DNA of 64,000 bases, from contig JACGWO010000008.1 of the NCBI GenBank assembly GCA_034509735.1, positions 17,185,864 through 17,249,863 on the forward strand, in the 5' to 3' direction. Each line of letters opens with the position of its first letter. Within the stretch, counting starts at the first letter, position 1. The notes beneath the pieces were generated by a model that had not been told where the DNA came from, searched no databases, and worked only from the letters and a program-made list of their open reading frames with translations. Shown in pieces: positions 1 to 11,214 of this stretch. The DNA is from Sesamum alatum. Taxonomy: Eukaryota; Streptophyta; Magnoliopsida; Lamiales; Pedaliaceae. The position numbers and the translations under genes were made by a program.

Positions 1-56
1 AATTTTACTTATAAATTTATGTCAAAACTTAGTGATTCCCATGAATTAATCTAATA

Positions 57-75
57 ATAATAACAATAATAACAA

Positions 76-121
<46 letters not shown>

Positions 122-150
122 AATAATAATAATAACAACAACAACGACGA
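57..150. repeat. (AAC)n/(AAT)n microsatellite
   Basis: AAT units pass into a long AAC run, back to AAT, and end in AAC and GAT triplets. This is the repeat of the first tandem unit and its composition differs from the second. Confidence 0.95.
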
Positions 151-488
151 TGATGATGGTAACATGGTTGAATAATTTTAATTATTTTTGTTGTTAATTA
201 TTATATATAATGAGATCAACAAGCTTAATCGACAATTTAGTAAGTTTTATTAATTTTTTTAAAATAATTATCTAATATGACACATCTAAATTCTATGTTA
301 TATTTTTATATCTATTTATAAACTCTTATACTTTTTAAAATTGAGAAGTCCTAATAATTAACTGATGATTTTTTATATCTATTTGTGAGTTTTATATTTA
401 TATCAAAATACATAGTATACATTATACAATCTATAAATTTTACGTATAAATTTATGTTAAAACTTAGTGATTCTCATGAACTAATCTA

Positions 489-536
489 AAGATGATGATG
501 ATGATGATGATGATAATAATAATAATAATAATAATA

Positions 537-585
<49 letters not shown>

Positions 586-592
586 TAATAAC

Positions 593-622
<30 letters not shown>
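489..622. repeat. (GAT)n/(AAT)n microsatellite
   Basis: Eight or so GAT triplets pass into a long, slightly interrupted AAT run. It occupies the same place in the second tandem unit as the AAC/AAT run does in the first. Confidence 0.95.
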
Positions 623-624
<2 letters not shown>

Positions 625-858
625 AATCACCAAGCTTAATCAACAATTTAGATAGTTTTAATATCTTTTTAATATGACACGTAAATTCTATGTTATATTT
701 TAATATTTATTTGTAATCTCTTATACTTTTTTAAATTGTCCTAACAATTTATTTATATATATACATATTCTATACTATTATAATTGATAATAATGTAATT
801 TTATTAAAAAAATTACACCAATAGTTAAAAAATATACAAAAAATTATACCAATAATTA

Positions 859-1052
859 TGAGCTCGAGCTCGAGCTCGAGGAGGTTGAAGTCAGCTGGGC
901 TGAATTTAGCTCGAGCTTGAGATCGTTCGATCGAGCTCGAGTTCGAGCTCATTAGGAAAGATTCGAGCTCGAGCTCGAACTGTAGGAGCTCGTTGAGCTC
1001 AAGCTCGAGCTCGAGCCATACAAGTCAAAATCGAGCTCGAGCTCGAGCTCGT
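859..1052. repeat. GAGCTC/CTCGAG hexamer tract
   Basis: Irregular blocks of the palindromic hexamers GAGCTC and CTCGAG are spread over about 190 bp, with short unrelated spacers. The same motif resumes at about 2240 on the far side of the Copia element, so that element landed inside the tract. Such subterminal hexamer blocks are common in non-autonomous plant DNA transposons, but I did not find clear terminal repeats here. Confidence 0.8.
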
Positions 1053-1059
1053 AAGAATG

Positions 1060-1392
1060 TGTTGGAATATCTCTTGTTGTTGCTGCCATTGATTATGTTT
1101 GGGAACCAGGATGATGTTCAGCTTGCTATTGGAAGAAGAAACGTGTCTACAGACACACGATTCTTTAAGTAGTTCTATCATTTTTTCGGTTATATAGCTA
1201 ACTGCGTGGAGCACACGTGGGCACACGTATTAGCTGTTATGTAGGTTTGCTGACATGGCAGAGTTGGTTAGGGTGGTTAGGGTTGTTGATTCGGCTAACT
1301 GAGTTTCCTGCCCAATCCTACTGTATTTAAGCACATCTTCAGATGCTATTCATATATGAAAAATTAGAGCACTGTTATTTACGACTCTCTCT
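1060..1392 (+). repeat. 5' LTR of the rearranged Copia element, 3'-truncated
   Basis: It matches 1857-2185 closely, then stops after CTCTCTCT, where the other copy continues to its CAACA end. It carries a short extra duplication (CACACGTGGG) near 1215 that the 3' LTR lacks. Confidence 0.85.
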
Positions 1393-1395
1393 AGA

Positions 1396-1502
1396 ATGAG
1401 TTTGACACATGGAGTGGTGATAAGAACATCGTCTACATAGACGAGGAGACCAATAAATGCCGAACCAGCAGACTTGACAAAGAGACAGTGGTCGTGAGCA
1501 GA
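1396..1502 (-). pseudogene. inverted fragment of Copia reverse transcriptase
   Basis: Read on the minus strand this encodes the stretch of Copia RT that ends in the catalytic motif: QSAHDHCLFVK, then a glycine-containing linker, then LLVYVDDVLIT. The YVDD motif is intact. It is in the opposite orientation to the RNase H fragment that follows, so it was inverted after or during insertion. The junction near 1499-1505 (AGACTGAG) could be read as either RT or RNase H sequence, which suggests microhomology joining. Only about 35 codons remain. Confidence 0.8.
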
Positions 1503-1856
1503 CTGAGATGGAATATCGGAGTATGGCAGCCGCTGTCTGTGAGCTGCGTTTGATTTCCTATCTTCTTCGTGACTTGCACCTTGCCATTCAGCTGCCTATT
1601 TCGATGTATTGCGACAACCAAGCTACCCTGCATATCATGGCCAACCCGGTGTTTCATGAACGTACGAAACACTTGGACATTGATTGTCATGTTGTGCGTG
1701 ATTGCTACAAAGAAGGTTTCATTAATCAGTCCTTTGTTCGAAGTTAGCAGCAACTTGCAGATTTGTTTACGAAGTCTTTGCCTGGTGCTCTCTTCGCCTC
1801 TTTGGTGTGCAAGTTGGGCTTGCTCTCTGCTGCTCCAAGTCCAACTTGTGGGGGCA
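1499..1856 (+). pseudogene. Copia RNase H C-terminal fragment
   Basis: The reading frame gives the Copia RNase H end: TEMEYRSMAAAVCEL (EYR Glu region), then YCDNQATLHIMANPVFHERT with the catalytic Asp, then HLDIDCH. After FVRS there is an in-frame stop at 1745 and the frame continues with a recognisable tail (QQLADLFTKSLPG). The 3' LTR follows directly at 1857, preceded by a purine-rich tract (GTGGGGGCA) that would serve as the plus-strand primer. The gene is a dead remnant. Confidence 0.85.
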
Positions 1857-2234
1857 TGTTGGAATATCTCTTGCTGCTACTGCCATTGATTATGCTTGGG
1901 AACCAGGATGATGTTCAGCTTGCTGCTAGAAGAAGAAACGTGTCTACAGACACACGATTCTTTAAGTAGTTCTAGCATTTTTCGGTTATATAGCTAACTG
2001 CGTGGAGCACACGTATTAGCTGTTGCGTAGGTTTGCTGACATGGCAGAGTTGGTTAGGGTGGTTAGGGTTGTTGATTCGGCTAACTGAGTTTCCCGCCCA
2101 ATCCTGTTGTATTTAAGCACATCTGCAGATGCTATTCATATATGAAAAATTAGAGCACTGTTATTTATGACTCTCTCTGCAAAATTACTCATGGCTTCAA
2201 CTCTTTTTCTACGCACTTATACCATAATTCAACA
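1857..2234 (+). repeat. 3' LTR of the rearranged Copia element
   Basis: This 378-bp LTR runs from TGTTGGAATATC to ATTCAACA and is the complete copy. It ends just before AAATG and the resumed hexamer tract. Confidence 0.85.
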
Positions 2235-2239
2235 AAATG

Positions 2240-2508
2240 ATCGAGCTCGACTCGTTGCCATCCCTATGTGAGCATGCTTGAGCAAGATTATCCAGCAGCA
2301 TCGGAGGAACAAGGTGATGAGACTCAGTTACATGCAGCTCTAGACTTTAACATGACCAAAGCGTGTTTCTGTCTTTAACATTTTTGTATAAGTGGAATAG
2401 CGTCTTTGTTATTTTTGTTTCTATTGGTGACGTGGACAATATCAGCTTGTTAGTTATGGTTAGTTAGTCAGCTCCTTCACGCGTGAGGCGAGTAAGATTG
2501 TATTTAGA
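2240..2508. other. no gene seen
   Basis: After the end of the hexamer tract this stretch has mixed composition with no convincing reading frame or terminal repeats. Confidence 0.5.
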
Positions 2509-2784
2509 GATATTACATTTATACCCCTAATTTATCGATGAAATAAAGAGATCACCTCAACCTTTTGTATAATTATAAAAATTACCTCTAACAATAGAAA
2601 AATAAGGATAGTATTTGTAATGATGTTAACATTTTTTTGGGATGTATGTGTAATTTTTTAAAAAGTATGAGTGATTTATGTAAATGGTGTTGATGTTCTG
2701 ATGGATATATGTGTAATTATCCAAAAAATAAGGATGATTTGTGTAATAGACCATAGATCAGGGGGTGTAAATGTAATTATCCCT
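2509..2784. mobile_element. foldback MITE, about 276 bp
   Basis: The left end (GATATTACATTTATACCCC) and the reverse complement of the right end (GATAATTACATTTACACCCC) match over about 25 bases, and weaker pairing continues inward. There is no coding capacity. I could not define a target-site duplication, so the superfamily is unknown. Confidence 0.6.
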
Positions 2785-3019
2785 TGTATTTAAATGGCTT
2801 TAGCTTCATTATTTCATTTGTTCAAAAGTATCTTCAGATATACTACATGGCTTCTTCTCTCTAAATCCAAATTCTCTCTATTTTCAACTGTTCTAACTTC
2901 AATTAATTCAATTTAAACAGTTCAAATACATGAGAGGACGACTATGGCTAAAGCACTAGTAGTAGATCTTATAGCTACGTCCTTAGTCAGAGAGCCTCAA
3001 TAAGTAGTTTCGGTAGTCC
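2785..3019. other. no gene seen
   Basis: Short AT-rich spacer between a MITE and a hAT-like element; nothing recognised. Confidence 0.5.
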
Positions 3020-3645
3020 TGAGGTGGCAACGGGGCGGGATTGGGCGGGTTTGGGTAGACCCGGGATCCACCCCACCAATTTCAGGAAGGACTCGAGAGC
3101 CGCCCCGCCACAATACCCACAGGGATGGGTCTAACCCGCTTGACCCGATTATTTTATTTTTCTCATTTGTTCTACAATTTTTTTTAAAAAAAAAATATAA
3201 TATATCAATTACAAATAAAATTGTTCATGATCTAACTCAAATTCAAGTAAAAAAATATTTTTAATTACAAATAAAATTATTCATAATAAAAAAATCTAAA
3301 CAATTCATATCGATTATACGTTAGTAACTACTTCTTTGTTTTCCTCATCGTTAAGTATTGTTGGATAATTTTTTAATTCATCAATTGTTGAACAAGTACC
3401 TAACAATAAATAAATTAAATGATATAATATTTTATTAATTATTTATTATCATGCTAAATATAAAAAATATATATATACATATATATATCTAAACGGGGCG
3501 GGTCCTTAAGGACCCGGGACCCGTCCCGGACCCGCTACCCGCCCCGTCTTCAATCCTTTGGACCTGGACCTGGACCCCGACCCCGCCTATTAGGGATGGG
3601 CACGAGACGGGTTTCGTTGGGTCCGATTTAAAATTGGCACCCCTA
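3020..3645. mobile_element. non-autonomous hAT-like element with G/C-rich ends
   Basis: The ends read TGAGGTGGCAACGGGGCGGG on the left and, reverse-complemented, TAGGGGTGCCAATTTTAAAT on the right. These resemble the TAGGGGTGGCAA-type termini of plant hAT elements. Subterminal GGGCGGG, GACCCGGG and CCGCCCCG motifs occur at both ends around an AT-rich core (3170-3490). The 8 bases on each side agree at only 4 positions, so the target duplication is not convincing. There is no transposase. Confidence 0.6.
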
Positions 3646-4180
3646 GATAGCATCCCGTACTTACCTTACTCTGATTGGAAAAGGCCTTGTTGGTTGTCGA
3701 TAAAGAATTTTCATTTTGACCATTCTTTGAACCTTATAGTGAAGAGTGATTTGGTCCCAAAGGAAGGATCTCTATCCCTTTATTCTATTTGAAATAGAAT
3801 AAAATGAATCCATTTTCTGACATTGAAATCAGGCAATAGTAACAAATGTATCAATTCAATTTGCCTAAATAAAACAAAGAAAGAGGTGGTAAAGTCATAA
3901 AGTCAAATAAAATAATATTTTTCAAAGAAAAATCTTTGCAAACTAAAAGTAGTATTCAACCTATTTTAAAAAAAAAAAATTTGGTAAACACTAAAATTAA
4001 CATAACCCTTGTGTCCAATAGTAGACACGTGCCCCCAGTGTACTATTTCTACTTTTTTCTTATTTTCTCTTTGTTTATGTTGTCCTTCTCTTTACCTTTA
4101 CATATTCGTTACCCTCTCTTTTCAATGACAATTAAATAAAACCTTTAAAGTACACCTTAACTAAATATTATATATCATAC
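3646..4180. other. no gene seen
   Basis: AT-rich sequence of ordinary complexity. A 67-codon frame at 3936-4139 has no recognisable domain and I do not call it a gene. Confidence 0.5.
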
Positions 4181-4650
4181 ATTTTTAAAGGTCAAATGTA
4201 TTTTTTATTCCGTAATTTGAGTTATTTGTCATTTTCTTTCTTTAACTCTGTTAGGTAGTATTTTGATCCTGCATCATTTTAATTTTTGTTATTTGTTCAG
4301 GACTTTTTTCTGCGAAGTTCACTTCCACCAAGGATAAGGGTGAACTTCAGCGAAAAAATACTATAAAAATTAAAAAGATGCAAGACCAAATTAAATGCTA
4401 CTATAAAAACTTAAAAGGACAAAAATAATGAAAAAAATAAGTCAATAGGAATAACAACCCCAATTTTAAAAGATCATGTGAGATGCACATGTATTTTTTC
4501 GACAATAAGAGTGAACTCCTACGAAATTATGAATTGAAATTGCAAAATTAAAAGATGCGAACCAAAATAATACTTTAAAAAATTAAAAGACAAATATATT
4601 AAATAGCCTAAATTACAAAACCAAAAATACATCGAAGCCTTTCAAAAAGA
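4181..4650. mobile_element. foldback MITE, about 470 bp
   Basis: The left part (TTTAAAGGTCAAATGTATTTTTT, CCGTAATTTGAGTTATTTG, GAAGTTCACTTCC) recurs in reverse complement at the right (GAAAGGCTTCGATGTATTTTTGG, TTTTGTAATTTAGGCTATTT, GGAGTTCACTC). Part of the left arm also pairs with a middle segment near 4330-4440, so the right arm looks duplicated. No coding sequence; target duplication not identified. Confidence 0.6.
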
Positions 4651-4784
4651 TGTGCAAGCATAATATTTCAAATTTGCTAGTTTCCAAATGATTGTTCCTT
4701 TGCTTTACGGGTGCACAAGAAAATAACGAAAAATATTACGCAAAGTTCTTTCAGAAGAAAAAAATATGGGTTTAATGCAATTTA

Positions 4785-4980
4785 TCTTGTTGTGATATTG
4801 TAAATAAGTAAATTATAGCCCTATAAAAAAATAGCAATTTACCTCCATATATTTTTTTAAATGGAGCAATTTACCCCCTATCTTGGGGGGAGGTAAATTA
4901 CTCCATTTTAAAAAACACAGGAAGATAAATCGATTCATTTTACTAGTTTATTTTATAAGGGATTAATTTTATCACAGCGG
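4785..4980. mobile_element. small foldback MITE
   Basis: AAATGGAGCAATTTACCCCC (about 4860) faces the inverted copy GGGGAGGTAAATTACTCCATTT (about 4888), with weaker pairing outward to TTGTGATA and TATCACAG. Imperfect, and no clear target duplication. Confidence 0.5.
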
Positions 4981-6929
4981 AGTTGCTGACATTTTTTTCC
5001 AAAAAAATACTATAAAAATTTTAAAGCTAAAACGAGACCTCTAATACTGCACCAACTCCTTTGGGTTTCCTTGCAACATAAAACGAAATTTCAAGTCACC
5101 CAAAATGTTGGTTAAGTAGGATGATTAGGATCTTTTGTTTTTATTCGTTACATCATTGAATATATTTAAAATTAAAGACCAATTCAGTACATCAATAATT
5201 CAAATCAACGAATAAATTCAAATGAGTTAAAAAATAAAAAATAAAAACAAAAAAAACAACAACAAAGTACTACAGGAATAATCATACGCCCACATATATA
5301 AAATTCAAACTCACAATCTTTTAATTATGAGACATTAACATAATCAATTAAGCAAACCCTCGTAGGGATTAAGTAAAGTCATAGATGTGTATATAAAGAT
5401 CTTATAGAGTAAAACTGATATGATGAAATATACTTTAATGGTTCAAAATTTTACCTATGTATACACACAAAACAACTCACACATCCATTTGAATAGTAAC
5501 CAATTGCATAAGGGAGTGGCATAAATATATTTTCTTTTGGGGGTAAATTACGGCAAACTACCCTCAAGTTTAGCATAATTAAGAACAATCTCTCATTGTT
5601 TGGAAAATTTTTAATACCCCTAATATTTGATGAAATTATACACATATTTGATAGAGATCGAGATTTGTCAACTTTGCACATGCTGTATGTTTTTCTTTTA
5701 AAAATAAGGGAGAATTTATGAAAAAAAAAAAAAAGAGAGAGAGAGATCAGACGAGAGAGATGGAAACTTTTGAAAACTTATCCACTTAGTACATAAAAAA
5801 CAATCCAAACAATTTTAAACGATAAGTAAAATTATATTTCATAATCCACAAGCACATTTTTGTCAGTTCACCATAAAAAATAAATCGAACCTAAAAGAGA
5901 CTAAAGAATTAAGCTAGTTGTTGGACGACCGATAAAGTCATTTAAGTATTGATAATTTTCCAAACAACAATAAAACATTTATAATTATCATAAATATTAA
6001 GGAAGCTCGTTGTAATTTACCCCTTTTTTTAAATAAATTACTTGACGACAAAATTCATTTGCGACACTTTCTATTTCTACTTTTGCATTAGGGCATGCAC
6101 CAATGATTTCTTCACTCTAAGACATATGTGTGCATTATTTGGTTCAATTTCTAAATTTATTTCTTCATATATAAATATATATATATATATATAAGAAGTA
6201 GCGTTACAATAATTACCAAATAATTAACAAAAGCTCACACAAAAAATTTACGTGATTCGTTTTAATTAAGTTATACCTATCTTTGAAGAGGATATAAATT
6301 TATGTGGAAAGAAATTAAATTCAGCTTAGTGCATGCAGAACCTTAAAGGCCGTCATGTCATTTTATGGAATATGTTTCCTCTATATTAGCTAGGAAGTTG
6401 TCCAAGAATAAAACACAAAATCTTAGGTTGAATGAAACACAATATCTTAGGTTCTTGCTCAGTTGATCTTCGACTATTGCAAGAATTTTCACAATTTCAC
6501 AAGACATTGGGAAACAAAGAATAACTTTTGACCGTCGAATACTTGCCAAAACGGGAATAAAGGGAAGATGTCATGAAGGAAGGGGAACCTACTATTTTTG
6601 GTATAATGGTTTCTTGAATAAGTTTAAAAGCACAAAAATATTGGGCTTAATTGTATTTACTGCCCCATATATTAGGGGGTAGCAAAATAAGAATCCTAAA
6701 TATAGGGATGACATATAGTGCTTTGGAATAATTTTTTTTTTTTTTGGCAATTACAGGACCCCGACTACCGAATTTTAAATGTGGTAGGAATTTGCTGACA
6801 TGGAGTAAAATTAGGCTTTTTCTAACATGGAATTATAATAAAAATCAATTGCCAACTAAGACATTGTCTTAGTTTTTTCCTGGCACATAAACACTTACTT
6901 GAAAAATTCCTTCCCACATAAGCTATGGC
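4981..6929. other. AT-rich spacer, no gene seen
   Basis: Nearly 2 kb of low-GC sequence with homopolymer runs, a GA run near 5740 and an AT microsatellite near 6175. Frames of 60-76 codons at 5451-5681 and 6358-6549 on the minus strand have no domain and look like chance. Confidence 0.6.
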
Positions 6930-8714
6930 AAATGTGTTAGAATGGGTGACCAGAAAGTCAATGTGGTTGGTTGTTTTGACAACCATTCGTCAATCTTTAA
7001 ATGAGTAATGTTATGTTGATGAATGTAGTTAAGATTCATCATTGGCAACGATGAGTTTGTTGTGCTTACTGCTTGCACTGAACGTCGTTTCGATGTCACA
7101 ACAAACGCCCACAGACCGAACGTATGAATCCAAGAAGTTGGACCCCGCATAGGTTGGCAGTCATGGAACCAACTTCTGTAGATAGGTCTGAAATACTCCA
7201 AGTCGAGGACCTCGAGATTGGCATCGAGGGTCCTATAAAGACTTGCACTAAAGATTGCATTCATTAGATGAGTACCGTGTTTTATCAGTGACATGCGTTG
7301 AACGTCTATGCAATATTAGTGGGTTAGTTGACAAAGGTGTCGGCTAACCGAGGTGACTCGCGGGAATCGTCATATGGAAGCCACACGGGCTTAGTCGGTA
7401 TACCTCGTATTCCCGATTCTGATAGTACGGGATTAGTCCTCGGACTTGAGGAATCACGGCAGTCGCTCACATACGAAAGCTGTATCTTGGATCTGCGCGA
7501 GAGGTGGTCGTGTTATATGACATTACCATCATAAGCCTTATTCAGTGTAGTCGGAATATGTGGAGAGGATGGTGGATTCCAAGATAGGATCTGTCCCCTG
7601 TCAAAGAATGTGACAGCGAGATCTCCTATGCGCTATGAGATGGTTTAGACTCTAAAAGTCTATGGCCATAGCATTTGATTGAGTGGGAACAGGATTTCCT
7701 ATGTCAATTATAAAGTTGAACCTATCTCATGATTGAAGCATAGATGCCTAAGTTAAGGATGAGAATCGACATTGTAATTCCGTGCCCTAGACTAGGCCGG
7801 GAGATATGCGACAGTAGGACCTTACCTGTATGTAACTCTAGTGCTATGGACCGTTTCGAGACGGCCACCCATGGTGGCGGACTGCTTTGGTTATGAGATA
7901 ACAAGAAGTAAGTCCAAGTCTAGTTGAGGGTGAACCTAAAGAGTTACACCCGTTACACCAGATGTGAAAAGAATTAATTTGGAATTAATTCCGAGAGAAG
8001 GTTTAATTTAATAGGATTAAAATTATATTTCTTGGAGACTCAAGCCTCGATGGTTAATTGGATTAATCGTGCTTGGGTTTATAAATTAGATTTATGAATT
8101 TATAAACCATCGCAGGTGGCCGCGCCTACCGCCTATGCCTGCATGCGGCTGTGTGCGCGCGCAGGCGCCTCACACACCTACTAATCTCTACACTTCATCT
8201 CACAACTCTCTCTCTTAAATTCGTCCACCTCTCTTCTCTTCTCCAAGTTTTTACTTTTGTTCTTCTTAATTTATTCAAGGTAGAACATAAGAGACGTTGA
8301 TAGCGTTAATTGATAGTGTGTATCAATGTCTCTTCTCCCTAAACGATATCTTGCTAGCACGGGACTTCATTACTTTCCGGTGTAGCGTGTGGATGATTTA
8401 GAAGGTCTCTAGTTTGAGATCTTACTGCAAAACGGGGAACAATGCGCGTAAGCCGAACGAAGATGACTACGAGAGGTAACGTCCTCTTTTACGTTTCTTG
8501 TTCTAAATTCTGTGGCCTCCATGTTGTGTTTTATTTAACATGAGATACACCGAACGCCCGGGAGAATCAAGGGCATGCCCCTTGATCCGTTTATGTATGT
8601 TCAATGCATGCTTTAAATTCCATTTAATTTATGCTTTGCAATTTTATTATGCATGCCTTCGCGCTTCGCTATTCGAGCTTTTCTCCCGGGCCGATCCACT
8701 CGCGTTTCAAAATG
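6930..8714 (+). mobile_element. solo LTR (Copia type), 1775 bp, with TSD AAATG
   Basis: The sequence starts TGTTAGAATGGGTGACC at 6935 and ends CGCGTTTCA at 8709, with a perfect 5-bp duplication AAATG at 6930-6934 and 8710-8714. It is clearly more GC-rich than its surroundings. Motifs such as GTCATATGGAAGCC, CTTGCACTAA and the TGTTAGAATRGGTGA start are shared in the same order with the LTR at 58782, so both belong to one family. No coding sequence or second LTR is present, as expected after recombination between two LTRs. Confidence 0.85.
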
Positions 8715-10280
8715 GACAAAAAAGGAAAATATACTTTTTTATCTGGGTGTTGTTTTACTGAGTGGATATATATATATTTTTTTTTATCTCTCCTCTACCA
8801 CAAAACTGAATTTTGAATCTATATTTTATACTAACTGTCGTGGCACTACTCTGGTGTGCATATAATAAATAATTTTTCACACTTTAAAACATCTCTCTCT
8901 ATATATATATATGTAGCAAAACGTTTTTTAACTAAATTAGTTTAATTTTGATCAAATACTCTTTTATGGTGTTTTTGAATTTTTTAATTATAAAGACAAA
9001 ATCTCATTGGTTAAAGACTTCATCTAATTTAAAATAATTAGTATTTTATTTTGTATGTATCTAAACATATTCACCTATTCAAAATCTTATCTACAAGACA
9101 TAGATACTAATTTAATTTATATTTGTCTTAAAAATTTAAGGATTATATTTTATCTTTTAATTATAAAGAAAATTTAAACTAATTGAAATTTCTCTGTATT
9201 TATATAAATAGATTCATTTATCGAAAATTTTGTCTTCAAAAGATTAATTAGGATACACATCTAAAAAGACATTCAACTACAATAGGTATATTTTTTAGCG
9301 AAATTATAACTTTTTATAATTTTGCAATTTTGATTAAATAAAAAACTCATTTATTGGCTTTAATTAAAATCTATTATAAATTCCAAGTGACATTATAAAT
9401 GTGACATATCCCTAAATTTAAGCCTACATATTAGATTATTTGAACTATAAATTAATCCATTTCGTAAATTTTTTTGAAATTTTATTTTCATGTCATATCA
9501 AGAAAATTTTGTAGAAACCTTTACCGAAAAATTACAGTCTACAATTATATAGTTACCTAGATCACGAAAGACGTCTCCAGCTTCAAGGATAGGCAATTAC
9601 ATAATTACCTAGATCACAAAAGACGTCTCCAGCTTCAAGGATAGGCTGTTGGCATTTCATATTGTTCAACTCTTAAAGATATGTATTCAATCTACCTATA
9701 TATATATATATACAAAATTATCAGAAAGAATCACTTCATATCCATAATTTTTAACTTGTTTTATGAATTCTTACTTAACCATGGTACATTGCCTTTCAAT
9801 GAACATGCACTGTTGATTTTGATTCAATTTTTTTTATAATTTATATTAGAATATATATATATATATATTTTGTTGATTCAATATATTTATTTGCTCACTA
9901 ATTTTTTTCATATAGTCCATAACTCTTTGAGTAATTATAATATAGTAATATTTCTTTTATAACCATATTAATATGTTTTGAATTGATATATTACAAATAT
10001 ACAATGCAAAGTTTTGCTGATGGAGTGTCATTTGGCTTAATTTGAAAGTTTAACCATTGTGACTCAATTCTCTAAAAAAATCTATCCTCGTAGATAGAAT
10101 AAATTAATTTAAAAAACATTAATATATTCTAATTTTCTTCATTATCGTCTCCACACCTTGATACATGTAACTATGTATATATATATATATAACTATAGAA
10201 TTATTAATTTTAAATAAATTATATCGTCCCAAATTCTTTTCTTCATTCTTAGTTTAACAGCTATTGAAATTTTCAAGATA
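8715..10280. other. AT-rich spacer, no gene seen
   Basis: Low-GC DNA with several short (TA)n tracts. It contains one tandem duplication at 9542-9645. No plausible coding region. Confidence 0.6.
9542..9645. repeat. tandem duplication, 2 x 52 bp
   Basis: CAATTATATAGTTACCTAG at 9542 and CAATTACATAATTACCTAG at 9594 begin two copies that share GACGTCTCCAGCTTCAAGG. They differ at only three or four positions, so the duplication is young. Confidence 0.9.
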
Positions 10281-10310
10281 CTAGTCAGAAGCACGTGCGA
10301 TGCACGTGAT
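10281..10310 (-). mobile_element. Helitron 3' terminus (minus orientation)
   Basis: On the minus strand this reads CACGTGCATCGCACGTG, a 7-bp perfect stem with a 3-base loop, then CTTCTGACTAG followed by T. A short hairpin 10-12 bases before CTRR and insertion before T are the standard Helitron 3' signature. The body would extend rightward; I could not find its 5' end. Confidence 0.6.
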
Positions 10311-10933
10311 TTTTATTATCTCAATAAATTATTACATTGTAACAATAAAATAAATTTATAATAAGAATATATTAACTAAATTTAATAGGTACTTTATAAA
10401 TTAACATTATTATTCCTACAAAGTAATAGAATATAATTAAAAAATAAATAATTTTTTCTCAATTTTAATTATTATTTAATATTATAATTATATTTGTTCT
10501 ACTTGTAATATATGCATGTTTTTTAGAATAAGTAAATCACATTTTTATAAGTAAATTTGGGTCCAAATAATCATATACATGCATAACAAACAAACAAAAA
10601 GAGTAAAACACACTATATTTATGTGTATGTGGGATATACAATGACTAAGACTGATAAATAAAAAATATATAGAGATTGATTTTTTTAAACAGAGAAGTAA
10701 TGCATATATAAATTTAAGTATATGCATCAATTACGATATATATTCATTTATTTATTTTTGATTTGGTGATTTTTAATTGTAGTTTGATGTTTGTTATGAA
10801 ATATTTATTTAGTAAGGCTCTTATATTTTCAATAAATGTTGCTTTACATTGATGGTCACATTACAGTAACAAACAATGAAAATAAACTTTTAGATCTTTC
10901 ATCTTATTAATTAGCTCTAATTAAAATAAAGCA

Positions 10934-11213
10934 TCTATACTATTATAAAAGAAAACCTGTTGGCGTACCAACTTTTGAATGTCCAAATTTACCCTTCAAT
11001 TTAATTTATTTCTTTAAAAAACTTATTGGTCCGAAAAGTAATTTTATTGTTTTTCTCTCAACCCACTATTCCACGTTTCTCTCACCCCACTCCAAGTTTT
11101 TCTTTTTTTTTATCTAACTTTTTTTTGCATTCCTTCACAATTTTTTTTTCTTTTCATCTCACACCACAGTTCTTTTTTATATGCTCGCGGGGATCGCGTG
11201 CAACGACGACTAG
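10934..11213 (+). mobile_element. non-autonomous Helitron, 280 bp
   Basis: It begins TCTATACTATTATAAAAG after a host A (10933) and ends CTAG before a host T (11214), matching insertion between A and T. Just before the end, GCTCGCGGGGATCGCGTGC forms a hairpin with one T-T mismatch and a GGGAT loop. There is no coding sequence, so it depends on Rep/helicase from elsewhere. Confidence 0.75.
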
Positions 11214-11214
11214 T

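Larger units (their letters stand above)
1..760. repeat. tandem duplication, unit about 435 bp, with a microsatellite in each unit
   Basis: The sequence from position 1 (AATTTTACTTATAAATTTAT) recurs with few changes at 436, and the flank after the first microsatellite (about 210, ATGAGATCAACAAGC) recurs after the second (about 621, ATGAAATCACCAAGC). The order flank, triplet repeat, flank is therefore present twice, offset by about 435 bp. The window starts inside the first unit, so more copies may lie upstream. No coding content is visible; long Ile or Tyr runs in translation come only from the triplet repeats. Confidence 0.85.
1060..2234 (+). mobile_element. rearranged, internally deleted Copia LTR retrotransposon
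   Basis: Two direct repeats beginning TGTTGGAATATCTC (1060 and 1857) flank a 460-bp remnant of Copia pol. The second repeat ends CAACA at 2234, giving matching TGTTG/CAACA ends. The 5 bases outside are GAATG (1055-1059) and AAATG (2235-2239), a target duplication with one change. The first LTR lacks its last 50 or so bases. Inside, a minus-strand RT fragment joins a plus-strand RNase H fragment, and gag, protease and integrase are missing. It cannot move by itself. Confidence 0.85.

Noticed and set aside
464..646. Minus-strand frame rich in Ile and Tyr
   Set aside because: It is a translation of the AAT/GAT microsatellite.
3640..3850. Possible plastid-derived fragment
   Set aside because: The sequence felt plastid-like in places (TTATTCTATTTGAAATAG) but I could not match it to any plastid gene by eye.
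6923..7294. 123-codon minus-strand frame
   Set aside because: It lies within the solo LTR and has no recognisable domain.
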